The notes below the pieces were generated by a model. That model made no database searches. It was not told the origin of the DNA and saw nothing but the letters and a program-made list of their open reading frames with translations. A stretch of 64,000 nucleotides of DNA, taken from Pinus tabuliformis. Its lineage: Eukaryota; Streptophyta; Pinopsida; Pinales; Pinaceae. The position numbers and the translations under genes are program-made. The stretch is taken from NCBI GenBank assembly GCA_031772625.1, contig CM062813.1, forward strand, positions 695,278,420 to 695,342,419. The letters are read 5' to 3'. Position 1 is the first letter of the stretch, and the number at the start of each line of letters is the position of its first letter. Below are positions 21,591 through 33,050 of this stretch, in pieces.

Positions 21591-22525
21591 AAGGCTTGTC
21601 ATGATTAACCTTGTGGAGGACACTTCGTTGATAAAATAATTTCTTACAAAGTCCTTCTCTTAGGATATTATTGGCCTTCTATTTTTAAGGATGACAAGGA
21701 ATATGTTAAGAGGTGTGACAGTTGTCAGAGAATGGGGAGACACGTTCCTTCAGATGAAATGCCTCTACAAACTCAGGTACTTATTGAACCTTTTGAGAAA
21801 TGGGCTTTAGACTTTGTTGGTCCAATCAATCCACTGTCAAGACAAAAACGGGTACATTATTGTTTGTACAGATTATGTCACAAAATGGGTAGAAGCTAAA
21901 GACTTCCTTTTGCTACCGAAAATGATGTAGTTTAATTTCTTTTTTAGGATATTTTCACTCGTTTCGGTGTTCCAAGGGAAATTGTGACAGATCAAGGCAC
22001 TCAATTTACATCCAAGTTGGTACAGAAGATAATGGAGGAGTACAAAATCAACCATAAGAAGTCAACTCCATATCATCCACAATCCAATGGACAAGTTGAA
22101 TCTACCAATAAAGTAATTGAAGCAATTCTTACCAAGAATGCACATCTGCATAGAAGGGATTGGGTAGAAAAGCTTCCAGAAGCTTTATGGGCATACCATA
22201 CCACATGTAGAAATACAACAGGACACACTCCTTATGAACTTGTTTATGGAAATCAAGTTTTATTTCTTATTGAGTTCCAGATAAACACTTTTAAACAACA
22301 TCCAAATTGGGTCTTGATCTATCAAAAGCCCAAAGACAAATAATGGAGCAATTGAATAAACTTGATGAGATAAGACAAGATGTTATTCAAAGAACCAATA
22401 TAGTCCAACAACAAATATTCAGGTGGCATGATAATTTTATCAAAGAAAGGAAATTTCAACCTAGTGATTGGGCATTGCTTTTTGATTCAAAATTTAAATA
22501 TTTTCAAGGAAAATTTCAAACTCAT
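21591..22525 (+). pseudogene. E2 integrase (interrupted by solo LTR E7)
   Basis: A zinc-binding HHCC region lies at about 21596-21735 (CGGHFVDK, YYWPSIF, CDSCQRMG). The core follows: LDFVGPIN (first Asp), DYVTKWVEAK, ITRFGVPREIVTDQGTQF-like (second Asp; open from 21984) and PYHPQSNGQVESTNKVIEAIL (Glu), so DDE is complete. WAYHTTCRNTTGHTPYELVYGNQ is typical of plant gypsy integrases. A frameshift near 22310 leads into 22307-22525, ending FDSKFKYFQGKFQTH exactly at the E7 target duplication. Scattered stops upstream make it inactive. Confidence 0.85.
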
Positions 22526-23571
22526 TGTTGGGATGGTGTCTCCAGGGGCAGAATTGAAGTAATTTAGTCATTTTTTGTAAAATAATGTTGTAAGAATGTA
22601 AAGTCTCCATGAAATGTGGATGCGGAGCGCGCAGATAGATAGGAGTCAAAGGGGTCTTAGCCTCTTGTTTTGGTCGGTTTTGAAGACTCGCCCATGAGCC
22701 AGGGGCCATGGTATTGTATTCGAAAGACTATAAATAGTTGAGTCATAATGAGTCTTAGAGATAACTTTTTTGATAGAGAACAATAAAAGGATGAATGAAT
22801 GAATGATGTTGTAAGGGTTTGATAGACTGGAAAGGTTTGTTCTAGCAAAGGAAAAGCTCCGCAGCTGAGTTCGCGGAGGCCTGGAAGAGTCCACGGTTGA
22901 GTGTGTAGACCCCTGCAACTGAGTGCGCATGGTAGCAGAAGTCTGTACTTTGAAGGATCTATTTAATAAAGACTGATTTTGGGTTGGAAATATTTTCATA
23001 TGTGTTTTATCTGCTTATTTGTTTACCTATTTATCTTGCTTTAAATATTGTTTCCATGAGTTAATGTGTTTCCTCTATGAGAATTGGGTTAACTGAATAT
23101 GTTTATGCTTACTAAAGATACTGAATGGTATTCGTGAAGTTATATATTTAAACTAGGATAGTTATCAGAAGAGAAGATAAGTCTGCGTGACGGCAGATCT
23201 AGGCCACAGAAACCCTAGAAAGCATGCTTATGTGCGTGAAAGTAGCAGGGCTATATTCTTAGGGTCTGAATAACGCAATTGAAGGGTTTTGTGAGGAGTT
23301 GAAGGTCTTTAAGACTAGTTTCAGGGTTTAAGATCTATCAGAGGATTGGGTCTGCAGGAAGGATTAGGTCTGCACGAAGGCAGATCTGGGCTATAGAAAC
23401 TCATCACATCATCTCTGGATGCATTAACTTGGTTCTAGCATCCCCCAATACTGCTTCGAGTGAGACTGCAACCTGTGCTACGCAGGTTGTTACCGAAAGG
23501 GCCAGTAGTGTAGGGTTTTATTGTTTGGCACAACTAACTCTGAACCTGGGTCAGGACCCCTTAAGCCAACA
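22526..23571 (+). mobile_element. E7: solo gypsy-type LTR in the E2 integrase
   Basis: The 1046-bp insert starts TGTTGGGATGG and ends CCAACA, giving perfect 6-bp terminal inverted repeats TGTTGG/CCAACA. CTCAT duplicates flank it (22521-22525 and 23572-23576). The E2 integrase reads FQTH before and SLGPYEIE after in one frame once a duplicate is removed. A TATA-like CTATAAATAG sits near 22728 on the plus strand, giving the orientation. No PBS, polypurine tract or internal coding sequence is present, so it is a product of LTR-LTR recombination. Confidence 0.9.
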
Positions 23572-23724
23572 CTCATTCGCTTGGTCCTTATGAGATTGAA
23601 ATTTTCTTTGAAAATGGAGCAGTCATAATCAAAACCATTGATGAAGAGAAAGTGACCTTCCTTGTAACTGGTCATAGATTACGAATATATCATAAACCAT
23701 TAACAAGGGAGGAATTTATATAAG
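23572..23724 (+). pseudogene. E2 integrase C-terminus and end of pol
   Basis: After the solo LTR the frame gives GPYEIEIFFENGAVIIKTID and VTFLVTGHRLRIYHKPL, the C-terminal DNA-binding end of Athila-like integrases (GPyxI..NG..vNGqRLK pattern). The frame ends with a TAA at about 23720. About 135 bp of unassigned E2 sequence follow before E5. Confidence 0.8.
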
Positions 23725-23861
23725 AAATCCGCAAGATAATCTTGATTTGAAGTTGGTCAAGGAAGATTCTTCTTCCTCTCCAACATTGTTTGCATGTTTA
23801 TATAGAAAATCTAGGTTGAAAAGCAAGAGTTCTTAGCAACCTAGGTTTTCTTTTCCCTCGT

Positions 23862-25002
23862 TGTGGAGGTAAATCCCCTCTGCGGATAGAGGTGATCCCT
23901 ACTAGTCCAAACAAGGTCTAGCAACAATCAAACAATGCTAACACGCAGGTTCCTAATTACAAATAAAAGACCAATGATGAAGGCCTACCTGGATTCCAAC
24001 GCTAATACTTGTAGAAGAGTTGATGCTCCCGTTCCTTTGCCCCAGCTGGTCACAATCCTCACGATCCTCGTGCACGGACACCTGCACATGCAAAGAACGA
24101 TACAAACACAAGCATAAAATCCAGTAGATGTAACTATATATCAGTCAGAAAGGATATAACTCAAATACCATCATAAAGACAATAAGAGTGGAACCATAAT
24201 GATAGTCGTCTATTATTAATAAACAAAGAAGAATACAACCATAGTTCTGACGTCAAATCCTTCTCAAGAGGGTCCAGCCAGCAAGTCTCTCAAGCATTCA
24301 CCCTTGAAAGTAGATCTCCCAAGACAAAAGCTCTCTCTCACACAAGTTTACACAAGAAAGAAACACTTCACAACCTTCCTTAAGCTCTCTAGCAATCCCA
24401 CACTTGTCACACCAGCTACCTATCAAGCTCACACACTAGCAGCAACACTCCAAGCACTATGAATTCCAAACTAGCATCACATGGCAATGGTGGAAGCTTA
24501 AATAGGAGAAGGAGTCTCCATGAATGGTGGGAGGATGAGCTTATCTCCAAGGAAGGTGGCTCAAATGACGAAACAGACATGCCAGAGAAGGGAGGGCGAC
24601 ATTTACAAGGCCAACAACCAGGTCTGGAGTCATCTGGAAGGCTGGCTGTTAGAACAAACTCGCCCAAACTAGATCAGCACAGGTTCACAACTGCACTGGA
24701 GCGCTGACATCGCTGCTGAATAACAGAGAAGGTCATGTCAGCGCGATCAGATATGAATAACAGACGCGTTGTCTCATGAAATTCGACCAGCGCAGGAATC
24801 ACGTGTACTTCCGCGCTGGCAGCGCATTCGGTCTGTTTTGGAGTGCTCATCAGCGCGTTTATTTTGACAACAGTCGCGATGATGCAGAAACTTTGGCAAA
24901 GTGGGTCATTTGGCAACATTAGAGAGCATGAGCATGGATAATTTTGACTCATGACACAGTAGGAAGACTGATAGGAAGACAGTGACAATTTACTGTGTAA
25001 CA
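23862..25002 (-). repeat. E5 3' LTR
   Basis: It runs from TGTGGAGG to TGTGTAACA on the plus strand (TGTTACAC..CCTCCACA on the coding strand). It matches 38162-39302 throughout. The last 350 bp hold several copies of a CAGCGCG/CGCGCTG motif. Open frames inside (24459-24707 and its opposite) are conserved in both LTRs simply because the LTRs are copies. Confidence 0.92.
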
Positions 25003-25020
25003 GATGCCCCCTAAAGCATG
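25003..25020 (-). other. E5 polypurine tract
   Basis: On the minus strand CATGCTTTAGGGGGCATC lies directly before the 3' LTR. The AGGGGGCATC form is familiar from other plant Tat-type elements. Confidence 0.7.
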
Positions 25021-26740
25021 AAGCCCGAGAGAGTGGGAGGGGTGAAATGCTTTATGAAACTGACTGAACTGGAACACCACCAGGAAGAACCTGCACGCGA
25101 GTACAACTGATATCTATGATAATCAATTACATGTAGTCTAGGCATGGGCGCAGCCATCCAAAAGACATACGAAAGAGGTCTGTGGTATGGACGCAGCCAC
25201 CCAGCTAAAGAGACCATGATGATAGTAAAGGTATGGTCGCAGCCATCCATGAAGACTCAGGTATGGGCACAGCCATCCATCAATGAGTCATGTAATGATC
25301 ATAATAATCCACAAAATCGCAACCTGGATCTCAAGAGAAAAAATCCAGGGTCTTGCGCTCCATCTCGACCCGAACAAAGTACAAGTTCAAGCATGTGAAT
25401 ATGGGAGTTGAAGTCGAACATGCAAGAACATCGTCTGACTACCAGTCAATAATGAAAATTGTTAACAGACGCGAGAGGTACCACCTATAATGACAATGGT
25501 CCTCAAGGTACTATAGGTACAATCTACGGCGTGTGAATCAAAGAGCTGGCGTCGAACACCCGCAGAATCATTCGATCAGAGACCAATGATGAAAACCTCG
25601 CGTCGAACACGAAGAACCTGCACTTGAAGGGAGTCTCTAGGTCAACTTCCTGGATAATGAGCTGAAGTCGACAGGAAGTGACCTTGATCGAAGGTGGGCC
25701 ATAATGTTTCCCACATCATCGACACGAGACAGAGAAGGATAAGATATTTTGCATGAGGTATCAGAAGGAGATTGAGTTATTCTTGCAGAGGTCAACTTCT
25801 CTTGAACATATCGGCGGCACGACAGTGGACTTGGCAATATTGACATTCAAATGATCAAGGGTCATGGTGACAAGGCAATGAGCATATGAAAGATCAAACA
25901 GGATAACCTAAACCCATGGAGGCCAGTGTAAAACAAGATGAGAGGTTCCCACCCAGACACGAATGCAGACAAGTGCCATGTTCAAGAGCGACATACTGCC
26001 GACACAACAATGATTATGGTTCCATTTTCCCCGCCATTTCTGGCGAGTACCCCGATTATTTTTTGATGACAAGCTTGACGGGGATAGCATATGCTTGGAA
26101 GGCATCATTACGACAGAATCTGATGTCATTAAGTTTTAACAAGTCTAACAAAGGAAGAACTCGGCGTCTTTTCCTGTTTAGAGAGTCTGAAAAGACAGCA
26201 GAAAAGTGAACTCCAGGGGGTCCTTTTTCATAAAGTTGTGTCTCCCGAGCCCGAAAAAGTATAAAACGATGCTCGAAAGAACCACCCGACCAGTATGATC
26301 GAGGAGTACTTTTCGTAAATAGTGACTCCGACCCGAAAAAGTAGAAAAGCGGTCAGAAGCACGTCATTTTGTAGCCAATAACGAGTTCGAAACGACAAAA
26401 ACCCGGCAATCTTTTTAAGTTTAAACGGCCGAAAAAAAGAGCTTAAAAGCGACCGCCTCTTGCTTACTTTAACGAGTCGAGAGGGAGGCTCGGCTATCTT
26501 TTCTTATTTCATGTCGAAAAAGAGCTTAAAGACGACGTTTCGGGACCAAGTGTGTATAGAACCGTCGTAATTCCACCGGCATGAGAATCTGCACAAGGAA
26601 CACCGCACGCGTAAACCTGTTCGAAATAATATGGACCACATGCATAAAAACATAGTAAAACTATATTGGAACCAAGCACATGGTAAAAATCATCATAAAA
26701 ATCCCACATTTATGAAAAATAATATTTAATTATGAAATTT
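25021..26740. other. E5 region between 3' LTR and antisense gene; short repeats
   Basis: No convincing gene is seen in this 1.7-kb stretch. Four copies of a GTATGGNCGCAGCCATCCA unit occur between 25140 and 25280, about 40, 46 and 30 bp apart. The part 26190-26530 is rich in short related units such as CCCGAAAAAGTA and GAGCTTAAAA; similar runs occur in the E5 leader near 36340-36480. Scattered open frames on both strands (25637-25846, 25916-26209) have no recognisable domain. Confidence 0.5.
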
Positions 26741-26756
26741 TACCATAAATAGGGGG
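26741..26756 (+). promoter_or_regulatory. Candidate TATA box for the E5 antisense gene
   Basis: ACCATAAATAGGGGGG lies on the plus strand about 125 bp before the first predicted splice donor. Position and strand suit transcription of the antisense gene. It is weaker than a perfect TATAAATA. Confidence 0.4.
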
Positions 26757-26876
26757 GTAAACAAAATTTTTTACCATTGTTACCATTTGGAGCTTTGGAG
26801 AACGACTTGGAGCTGTGAGGTTGACGAGCCGAATTCCACTTTGTACGTGCATCAACCATCCTGCAATCTGTTCCAG

Positions 26877-27221
26877 GTAGGTTCATCTGCCTTTACGCTC
26901 CATTTTGAAGTGTTTTAGCTGCATTTTAACGGTGGGAAGTGATGGTTTGGGCAGATTTTTTGAAACTTAATCCGCTCTCGGTCAGCGCGGATTTCCTTAT
27001 CGGGTCCACACTAATCGAAAAAGACTTACACTGACCACTCCCGGATCAGCGCGGAAGAGTGATGTACTTCCGCGTTGACCCGGAAAAAATATCAAAGGGA
27101 GCCATGATCAGCGCGATTGTTTTAAAAACAGTCGCGCTGACGCCACGCAACAAGTTTTTTAACAAATTGAACGTATGAAACTTTATGGACAGGGCCCTAA
27201 TGAATTTTTTTGATCATGCAG
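26877..27221 (+). other. Predicted intron 1 (5' UTR) of the E5 antisense gene
   Basis: The donor TTCCAG/GTAGGT at 26877 and the acceptor CATGCAG/G at 27221, preceded by a T-rich tract, define a 345-bp intron. The first usable ATG follows 6 bases after the acceptor. The stretch repeats the CAGCGCG motif several times. Confidence 0.5.
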
Positions 27222-27227
27222 GGTAAA

Positions 27228-28462
27228 ATGGCATTCGTTTGGCAGGAGCGAGCTCATGATAACGAGGACATAGTGGCATTTGCCGATGCTGGGTGCCGAA
27301 ATGCAATGCGGGCGTGCAGGTTGCTCAAATTCTTCCTAACTCCACGCCTGCGAGCACAGCCTGACCTTCTTGAATTCTTGATCAGAGCCTAGAATCCTAC
27401 TGATGGGAAGTTTGTGATCCGAGGCCGAGACATTAAGTTTGACTATACAGATATCTATTTTTTGACCGGATTATCACGTCGAGGCGAGATGCCTATTCTG
27501 GAGGGGCAGCGACCCGGCGGTGATACTCTGGACATGTTGATGGCCCAGGTGCACCCACAGGCACGCAAGATGCGGAGCGGGAAAGTAGCTATTCCTACGG
27601 TGGAGGACATCGTCCTTCGAACTATACTCTTCATGGTGACTCGGGCAGTGGGCTCTTTGGCCAATCACGAGGCCTCGAAGGCCCACCTTCGACTGGCTCT
27701 CGAATGCTTGAATCCTACCATATTCAACTGGGCAGTGGCAGTAACAACCAGTATGAAAAGACAACTGACCAACTGCTGTCGTGGTGAGTCGAAGCAGTTT
27801 GGCTACGGGTCGATTTTAGTCCCACTCATGCTGGAGCGGGTAGCGGCATTGCAGCTGCAGGATATGGTCGTGGATCCACCTAGAGGCCCTCGAGAGATGA
27901 GGGCCACACGATGGGGCCATGTCATGCCACGAGGAGGTGGCGGTCGACCAATGGCATGGGGAGTATACTTCTGAGAGTGGCTGGATAGGCAGACTATTTT
28001 TGTGGAGGACTGGCCATATGCTGGCGTAGACTTCCGTGGAGACCCAGACATGCCGCTGCCTGCTGGAGAGCAGTGGGACGATGGTGGTAAGCCACTTGAT
28101 CTCATTTTTTGATTTTTTATTTTTGTGATGTTTTTTAGTTTTTTATGTACATGTCTTAACGATGAATGCTATGGTATGCAGATGTAGGACCGACGAGACC
28201 CCTTGGCTTGGCCCCAGAGGCGCGGAGGGATGCACAGGGCATTGGAGCTCTGGCCCTGGCTCCTCCGGGAGTCGATACGATGGAGACCGTGATACGGAAC
28301 CTCGAGGGCTTGCTGTCAGGGATACCAGATTACCAGGGGATAGAGGAGGTCCCCATAGCATCTCAGATCCATACAGTGGGAGTAGAACCTAGGATGCACC
28401 GCCTTTTGAGGCGGGTGGCACGAGCGGCTGCGGATTATAGAGAGCACAACCCACCACAGTAG
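27228..28462 (+). pseudogene. E5 antisense spliced gene, plant-mobile-domain-like protein
   Basis: On the strand opposite to E5 gag-pol, one frame runs from ATG 27228 to 28086, then from 28182 to the stop at 28460-28462. A 95-bp T-rich intron (28087-28181) has donor GGTG/GTAAGC and acceptor TATGCAG; joining gives a phase-1 Asp codon and keeps the frame. The predicted product is 379 residues. The N-terminal half (LLEFLIRA, stop, NPTDGKFVIRGRDIKFDYTD, then IYFLTGLSRRGEMP) looks like a plant mobile domain: W-P, G, T/D and L-GL landmarks. Two stops interrupt it: 27390 (TAG at a Trp position) and 27972 (TGA, likely Arg). Tat-family elements are known to carry antisense ORFs in this place; the function is unknown. 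Confidence 0.65.
28087..28181 (+). other. Predicted intron 2 of the E5 antisense gene
   Basis: The intron starts GTAAGC and ends GTATGCAG, is 95 bp, and contains runs of T. Removing it joins GATGGTG to ATGTAGGACC in frame, whereas reading through gives a stop soon after the donor. This is the clearest splice evidence in the window. Confidence 0.7.
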
Positions 28463-28581
28463 ATATCTAGGTCTTTATTTCCTACTGGTGGTTTTTTGAG
28501 AGACATGTGTCTCAGATGTACCGAGAACACAGGCCCTATCTAGACATATACACTTATTTTTGAGCGCCTTGGTGCGCCACA

Positions 28582-28647
<66 letters not shown>

Positions 28648-28698
28648 TCCTATGGTTTATTATTGTGCTTTTATGTGCTTGCTTGTATGATGTTTTGA
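28463..28698. repeat. (TA)n microsatellite and spacer between convergent genes
   Basis: A pure AT/TA run of about 59 bp covers about 28584-28642, between the 3' ends of the antisense gene (plus) and the second RNase H (minus). Both convergent units probably end here. Confidence 0.85.
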
Positions 28699-29118
28699 TT
28701 ATAAATTACGCAAATGTCTATCTAATACATGATTAGCCAATGCATCAGATAATGTGTTTAATCGTCGTGGAATATGCTGATATGTGATAAAGTCAAAATT
28801 CCTTTCTAACAATTTAACACGTAAATACAACCTTAAAATGTGACGGTCTCTGACGGAATATCGCCCATTGAGCTGATGGACGACAAGTTGAGAGTCTAGG
28901 TTAACAACCAATGTACGAATATTGAGATTAATCGCCTCGGCTAATAATTCAATAACAGCGCTATATTCAGCAAAATTGTTTGTAGTACAGCCTAAACACA
29001 CACCTTGAAGATCTATCAACTCACCGTGAGGATCGTAGATCACCCATGCCGCAGAGGACAAATTGCGAGTGCTGCGGCAGGCACCATCAGCGAAACCAAC
29101 ATAAGGTGCACCCGACAT
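28699..29118 (-). CDS. E5 archaeal-type RNase H (aRNH) downstream of integrase
   Basis: The ORF from the ATG at 29118 encodes about 139 residues with the full type-1 RNase H set: FADGAC (first Asp), NNFAEYSAVIELLAEA (Glu), VNLDSQLVVHQLNG (Asp) and LSDALAN (last Asp). It is separate from, and unlike, the gypsy RNase H next to RT at 30400-30900, which has lost its first Asp. Dual RNase H is a hallmark of the Tat group; it would remove RNA after reverse transcription. No stop interrupts it, unlike the rest of pol. A splice-acceptor-like TTCTTGTGCAG ends right at the ATG, so it may be joined to the pol mRNA by splicing. Confidence 0.8.
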   Translation of the reverse strand: MSGAPYVGFADGACRSTRNLSSAAWVIYDPHGELIDLQGVCLGCTTNNFAEYSAVIELLAEAINLNIRTLVVNLDSQLVVHQLNGRYSVRDRHILRLYLRVKLLERNFDFITYQHIPRRLNTLSDALANHVLDRHLRNL

Positions 29119-29215
29119 CTGCACAAGAAGCAAAAACACAATAAGGGGCAATTACGCCTTCACACCAAGCCGAAAACATGAAAACACACGCATGTATAAA
29201 TCGAAGTGCATGGAA
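29119..29215 (-). other. Candidate intron end before aRNH
   Basis: The 98 bases between the pol stop (29216-29218) and the aRNH ATG end, on the minus strand, in TTTTTGCTTCTTGTGCAG, a good plant 3' splice site. The donor is not identified; it would need to lie before the pol stop to make a fusion. Confidence 0.4.
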
Positions 29216-30970
29216 TCATGCATAGTACTTTTTCAAGTACAGCCCATTGCGCGGCTTATCAAGAGGATTACCTTCGTAGTCAACTAGCTCATATGCCCCT
29301 TTCTGCAATACTTTCTTTACAATATAAGGGCCTAGCCACATGGGCTCGAGTTTGCCTGCCCCCATCTTATCATTTGCTTGGTCGTATAGCAGGACTAGAT
29401 CTCCCTCAACAAAGGAACGAGGATGGATGGTATGGTCGAAGTGAGTTTTGACTCTCGTCCAGTCGTTCTAGGTAAAGAAGCTGTTCCTCTACCGGAGTAG
29501 TGTTGGGAAGAAACTCGATGACTATTTTTAACGAAGGGATTTCGCATTCTATAGGAAGGGTAGCCTCCAGTCCATAAACTAGTTGAAATGGAGTGAAACC
29601 GGTGGCATCCTTCACAGAGGTTCGGTAAGCCCACAAGGCGGGAAACAACATCAAATGCCAATTAGACTTATGCATGTCAACAGTACGTTGAAGCATCGTA
29701 ACCAAAATTTTGTTAACGGCTTCAACCTGGCCGTTGGACTGAGGATAGTACGGGGTCGAACTATCATGCTGTAAGCCTAGTTGGGTTGTCAGTTCGGTCA
29801 TCATGTGATTACGGAAATGCTTCCCGTGATCCGTGACGATGGCCTGTAGAACTCCGAACCGTGTAATAACATGGTTGAACAAAAACTGCGCTGCTATGTG
29901 ATCGTCTTCATTTAATGTGGGCATCGCCTCAGCCCATTTTGTAAAGTAATCAACGGCAACGATAATAAACCCATGCCCCCCGGCCGAGCGAGGCTTACAG
30001 GTCGTATAATCAATGCCCCATTTTGCAAAAGGGCACACGGTGACAACAGGGTGCAGCGGAGCTGGTGGCGCACGCATCTTCCGTTGGTATATCTGGCAAG
30101 CATGACACGAACGGACGGCAAGAAAGCAGTCCTTAAAAATTGAGGGCCAGAAATAACTAGCGCGAATGATTCTTTGAGCTGTGGCATATCCGGACATGTG
30201 ACCACCACAGGCGCTAGAGTGGCAGTCATTTAGGACTCTCTCAGCTTCCTCGAGGGTTAGACATCGATGGAGGACGAAGTCAACGCCGAGACAGTACAGG
30301 GTGTCCCCGATAATACGATAGGGTTGAGACTGATGACGGATCCGTCGCCGAGCATCTTTGGATACAGCGGGACGGAAAGAGGACGTCTGCAAATATACAA
30401 TAATATCCCCGTACCAGGGATCGAGGGTGCTGATCAGAAAAAGAGTTTCGTCCGGGATATGATCCTCTGAGTGAGAGGGTGCAGAAGGAGATGGCAAAGA
30501 GCAAAGTAACTCAACAAAGACTAGGGACTTCTTAGACTTGGCAGCAGTGAATTCCAAGTCAAACTCTTGGAGGATGATGATCCACTTTGAGTATTTTCCC
30601 CCCAGCAACTGACGTGACAAAATGTACGTCATCGGGTTGCAATCAGAAATCACGGTCGTGGTGCGCAACAAGATATAATGCCGGAAATGTTGGACGGCAC
30701 AAACAGCGGCCAATGCCAACTTCTCGACGTAAGCGTATCGAGTTTCCGTGTCTAAGAGGTTGCGGCTGAGGTAATATATGACGTGCTCATTGTCATCATC
30801 ATCGTCTTGCACGAGAACCATGCCGATAGTGGTGTCGGCGGCGGCCAAATATAGAGTATAATCGCGATGGTAATTCGGAGGTCGCAATAATGGAGCAGAA
30901 ACAAGGAGACCCTTGAGACGCTCGAAAGACTCTTGAGCGATAGCATCCCAATGAAAGGGTGTATCTCACT
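29216..30970 (-). pseudogene. E5 gypsy RNase H and integrase
   Basis: This continues the gag-pol frame. The RNase H part (about 30890-30400) reads LYLAAADTTIGMVLVQ, where Ala replaces the first Asp, and keeps YVEKLALAAV (Glu) and TVISDCNPMTYIL (Asp). Integrase follows: HHCC (CGGHMSGY, SCHACQIY), core GIDYTTCK (Asp), VTDHGKHF (Asp), YYPQSNGQVEAVN (Glu), all intact, and WAYRTSVKDATGFTPFQLVYG. A frameshift near 29460 moves to the C-terminal frame (LEPMWLGPYIV, GLYLKKYYA) ending at 29216. Upstream stops at 30999 (TAG) and 30966 (TGA) separate it from RT. Confidence 0.85.
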
Positions 30971-33050
30971 TCAATAATCGTGTAAAACCTTTAGCCACCT
31001 AAGCATAGTTCGGAACGAATCGTCTTAGGAAATTTGCTTTGCCCTGCAAGCTCTACAACTGCTGCAAAGAAGCAGGGGGAGGAAGATTCAGAATAGCTTC
31101 GACTTTGAGGGGATCTAGACGGATGCCCTCTCGGGAGACGATAAACCCGAGTAGTCGGCCTGATTCAACGCAGAAGACACATTTATGAGGATTGAGCCTG
31201 ATACGGTAGTGTCGATAGCGGAGAAAGATTTCATGAAGATGGGAAGGGTGGTCTTGACGTTTGACTGAATGAGCTGGTAGATCATCCAGATATGGTTGTA
31301 CAATGTGACGGATGTCATGAAAAGCATAGGACATTGCACGTTGGAAGGTAGCACCGACATTCTTCAAACCGAAAGGGAGCTTCTTGTAAGCAAAAGTGCC
31401 CCAAGGACAGATAAAAGCAGTCTTATGCTGATCAGCGGGCGCAATATTGATCTGGTTATACCCAGAAAAACCGTCCATAAACGAATAGATTTCGCTTCCT
31501 GCACACTCATCAATGAGCTGATCGATGAAGGGTGTGGGGAAGTTATCCTTAGGACAGGCGCGGTTAATGTCACGGTAATCAACACAGACTCGAATGGTAC
31601 CCTGCTTTTTGTTCACAGGGACAATATTAGAAACCCAATCCGTAAGTGGAATGGGGTAAATGAAACCAGCCTTGAGAAGCTTTTCAACTTCTACTTTAAT
31701 GGCTGTAGCCTTTCGGGGGTGCACGGGGCGTAGACGTTGACGAACAGGCTTAGCACCCGGATACGTAGGTATCTCATGCACCACTATGTTAGGGTCAATG
31801 CCGGGCATTTCTTCGTAGGACCAGGCGAAGACATCCCGAAATTCGCGGAAAAGATCGGTGTAGAGTTGAATTTCCTCCGGAGTACAAGTGAATCCAATGT
31901 GAATATGCTCGACAATCCCTGGTTTCACAGAGATGTCGATGGGTTGGGCCTGCGTGATGTTTCCCATATTGCCTTTAGAGGACACTTGATAAACTTGAAT
32001 ATTTGTCTGAAGGGGCTGAAATGGGATACGAGAAGCAAACCGTTCGAGACAGGTGATCATTTCCTGATGGGCAGGGAGGAACGAGGAACGGTGATGATGA
32101 TCCGACCAAGGAGGTTCCTCAAGAGACATAGTCTCTATAATGGCTTCATCGGAAGGAAATATTTCCTTTAATGGATCTGAAGTAGCGTCATCTCCAAGCC
32201 AAGGGGAATGAACATACGAGTCAGGAACGCTGCTCGGGGGAGCAGGTTCGGGCGGGGGAGCCGATGCAGCAACGATTTCAACATAGTTGAGCTCGGCAGG
32301 ACTCAACGGCATCATATCGCCCCAAGATTCTATCTGATTAGCGAGAGGCAGGACCCACGGATCAGAGCGCACGGAAATCATATTAATAGGGGCCAGATTA
32401 GGAGGTGGGAGGGAAAAGACACCCATCAGGGCGAGATCTTTAAAGAGTTCGGCTCCCACACTCTCACAAGATTTGGAGGTATGCTCCACGAAAGGCACGT
32501 TGCCTTCGGAAGAGGAGGAGAAGAAGGAGAGCTGGTCCATGGTGACAATCTTCCCTTGATGAGGGAAACGAATGACACGGAAAAGAGAGGAAGCCACGGC
32601 TTGCATGGCGTATGTCCAGCTACGTCCGAGGAGGAGGTTGTAGGTAAGATTAGCATCGACAACTTCGACCTCCACTTCGACCATCTTCCCTTCCAAAGAG
32701 ATGGGAAATTGTTGGAGGATACCATAAGGACAGGACTCTCTTCCGTCAAAGGCTTCCAATGTGGTAGGAGACTAGCTCAGCGTCGGAGAACCAATAGCTT
32801 TCCAACAGGAAACAGACATGATGCAAGTTGAAGCACCTTCATCAATGACTGTACGATGAATCGTTTTAGTGTTGATAATGACTTGTATGAGGAAAGCGAT
32901 TTGGTGAGGCAGTCTCAGCGTATGGCCCTCAAGGTCAAAAGAAATCAGATCGGAGTCAGCCGGGTCTATGCCACCGATGGCCGATAGCAGGGACTTCCTC
33001 TAGGAGGGGCAGCTCTGGAGCACTTCTAAGGCTGACATAGCAGACGGGGC
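30971..33050 (-). pseudogene. E5 protease and reverse transcriptase
   Basis: In the same frame as gag, the protease region (about 32900-32560) has VIDEGASTCIMS (active site, E for the usual D/S-G position) and NLLLGRSWTYAM. RT follows from about 31760: RPVHPRKATAIKVEVEKLL, IRVCVDYRDINRACPKDNFP, FIDQLIDECAG, YSFMDGFSGYNQI, KKLPFGLKNVGATFQRAM and YLDDLPAHS, so the catalytic DD is kept. LLGFIVSREGIRLDP ends the palm. In-frame stops at 33000, 32772 and 31053 are all TAG and all in places where Gln fits. Confidence 0.85.

Noticed and set aside
24416-24707. Overlapping frames in the E5 LTR, also present in the other LTR
   Set aside because: Presence in both LTRs only reflects LTR copying. Both strands are open, no domain is seen and codon-level conservation cannot be judged from one pair.
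28584-28642. TA run as an origin or MITE end
   Set aside because: It is a plain dinucleotide microsatellite without terminal inverted repeats or target duplication.
31296-32831. Plus-strand frames of 144-207 codons opposite E5 protease and RT
   Set aside because: They mirror well-identified RT and protease motifs on the minus strand and have no domain of their own.
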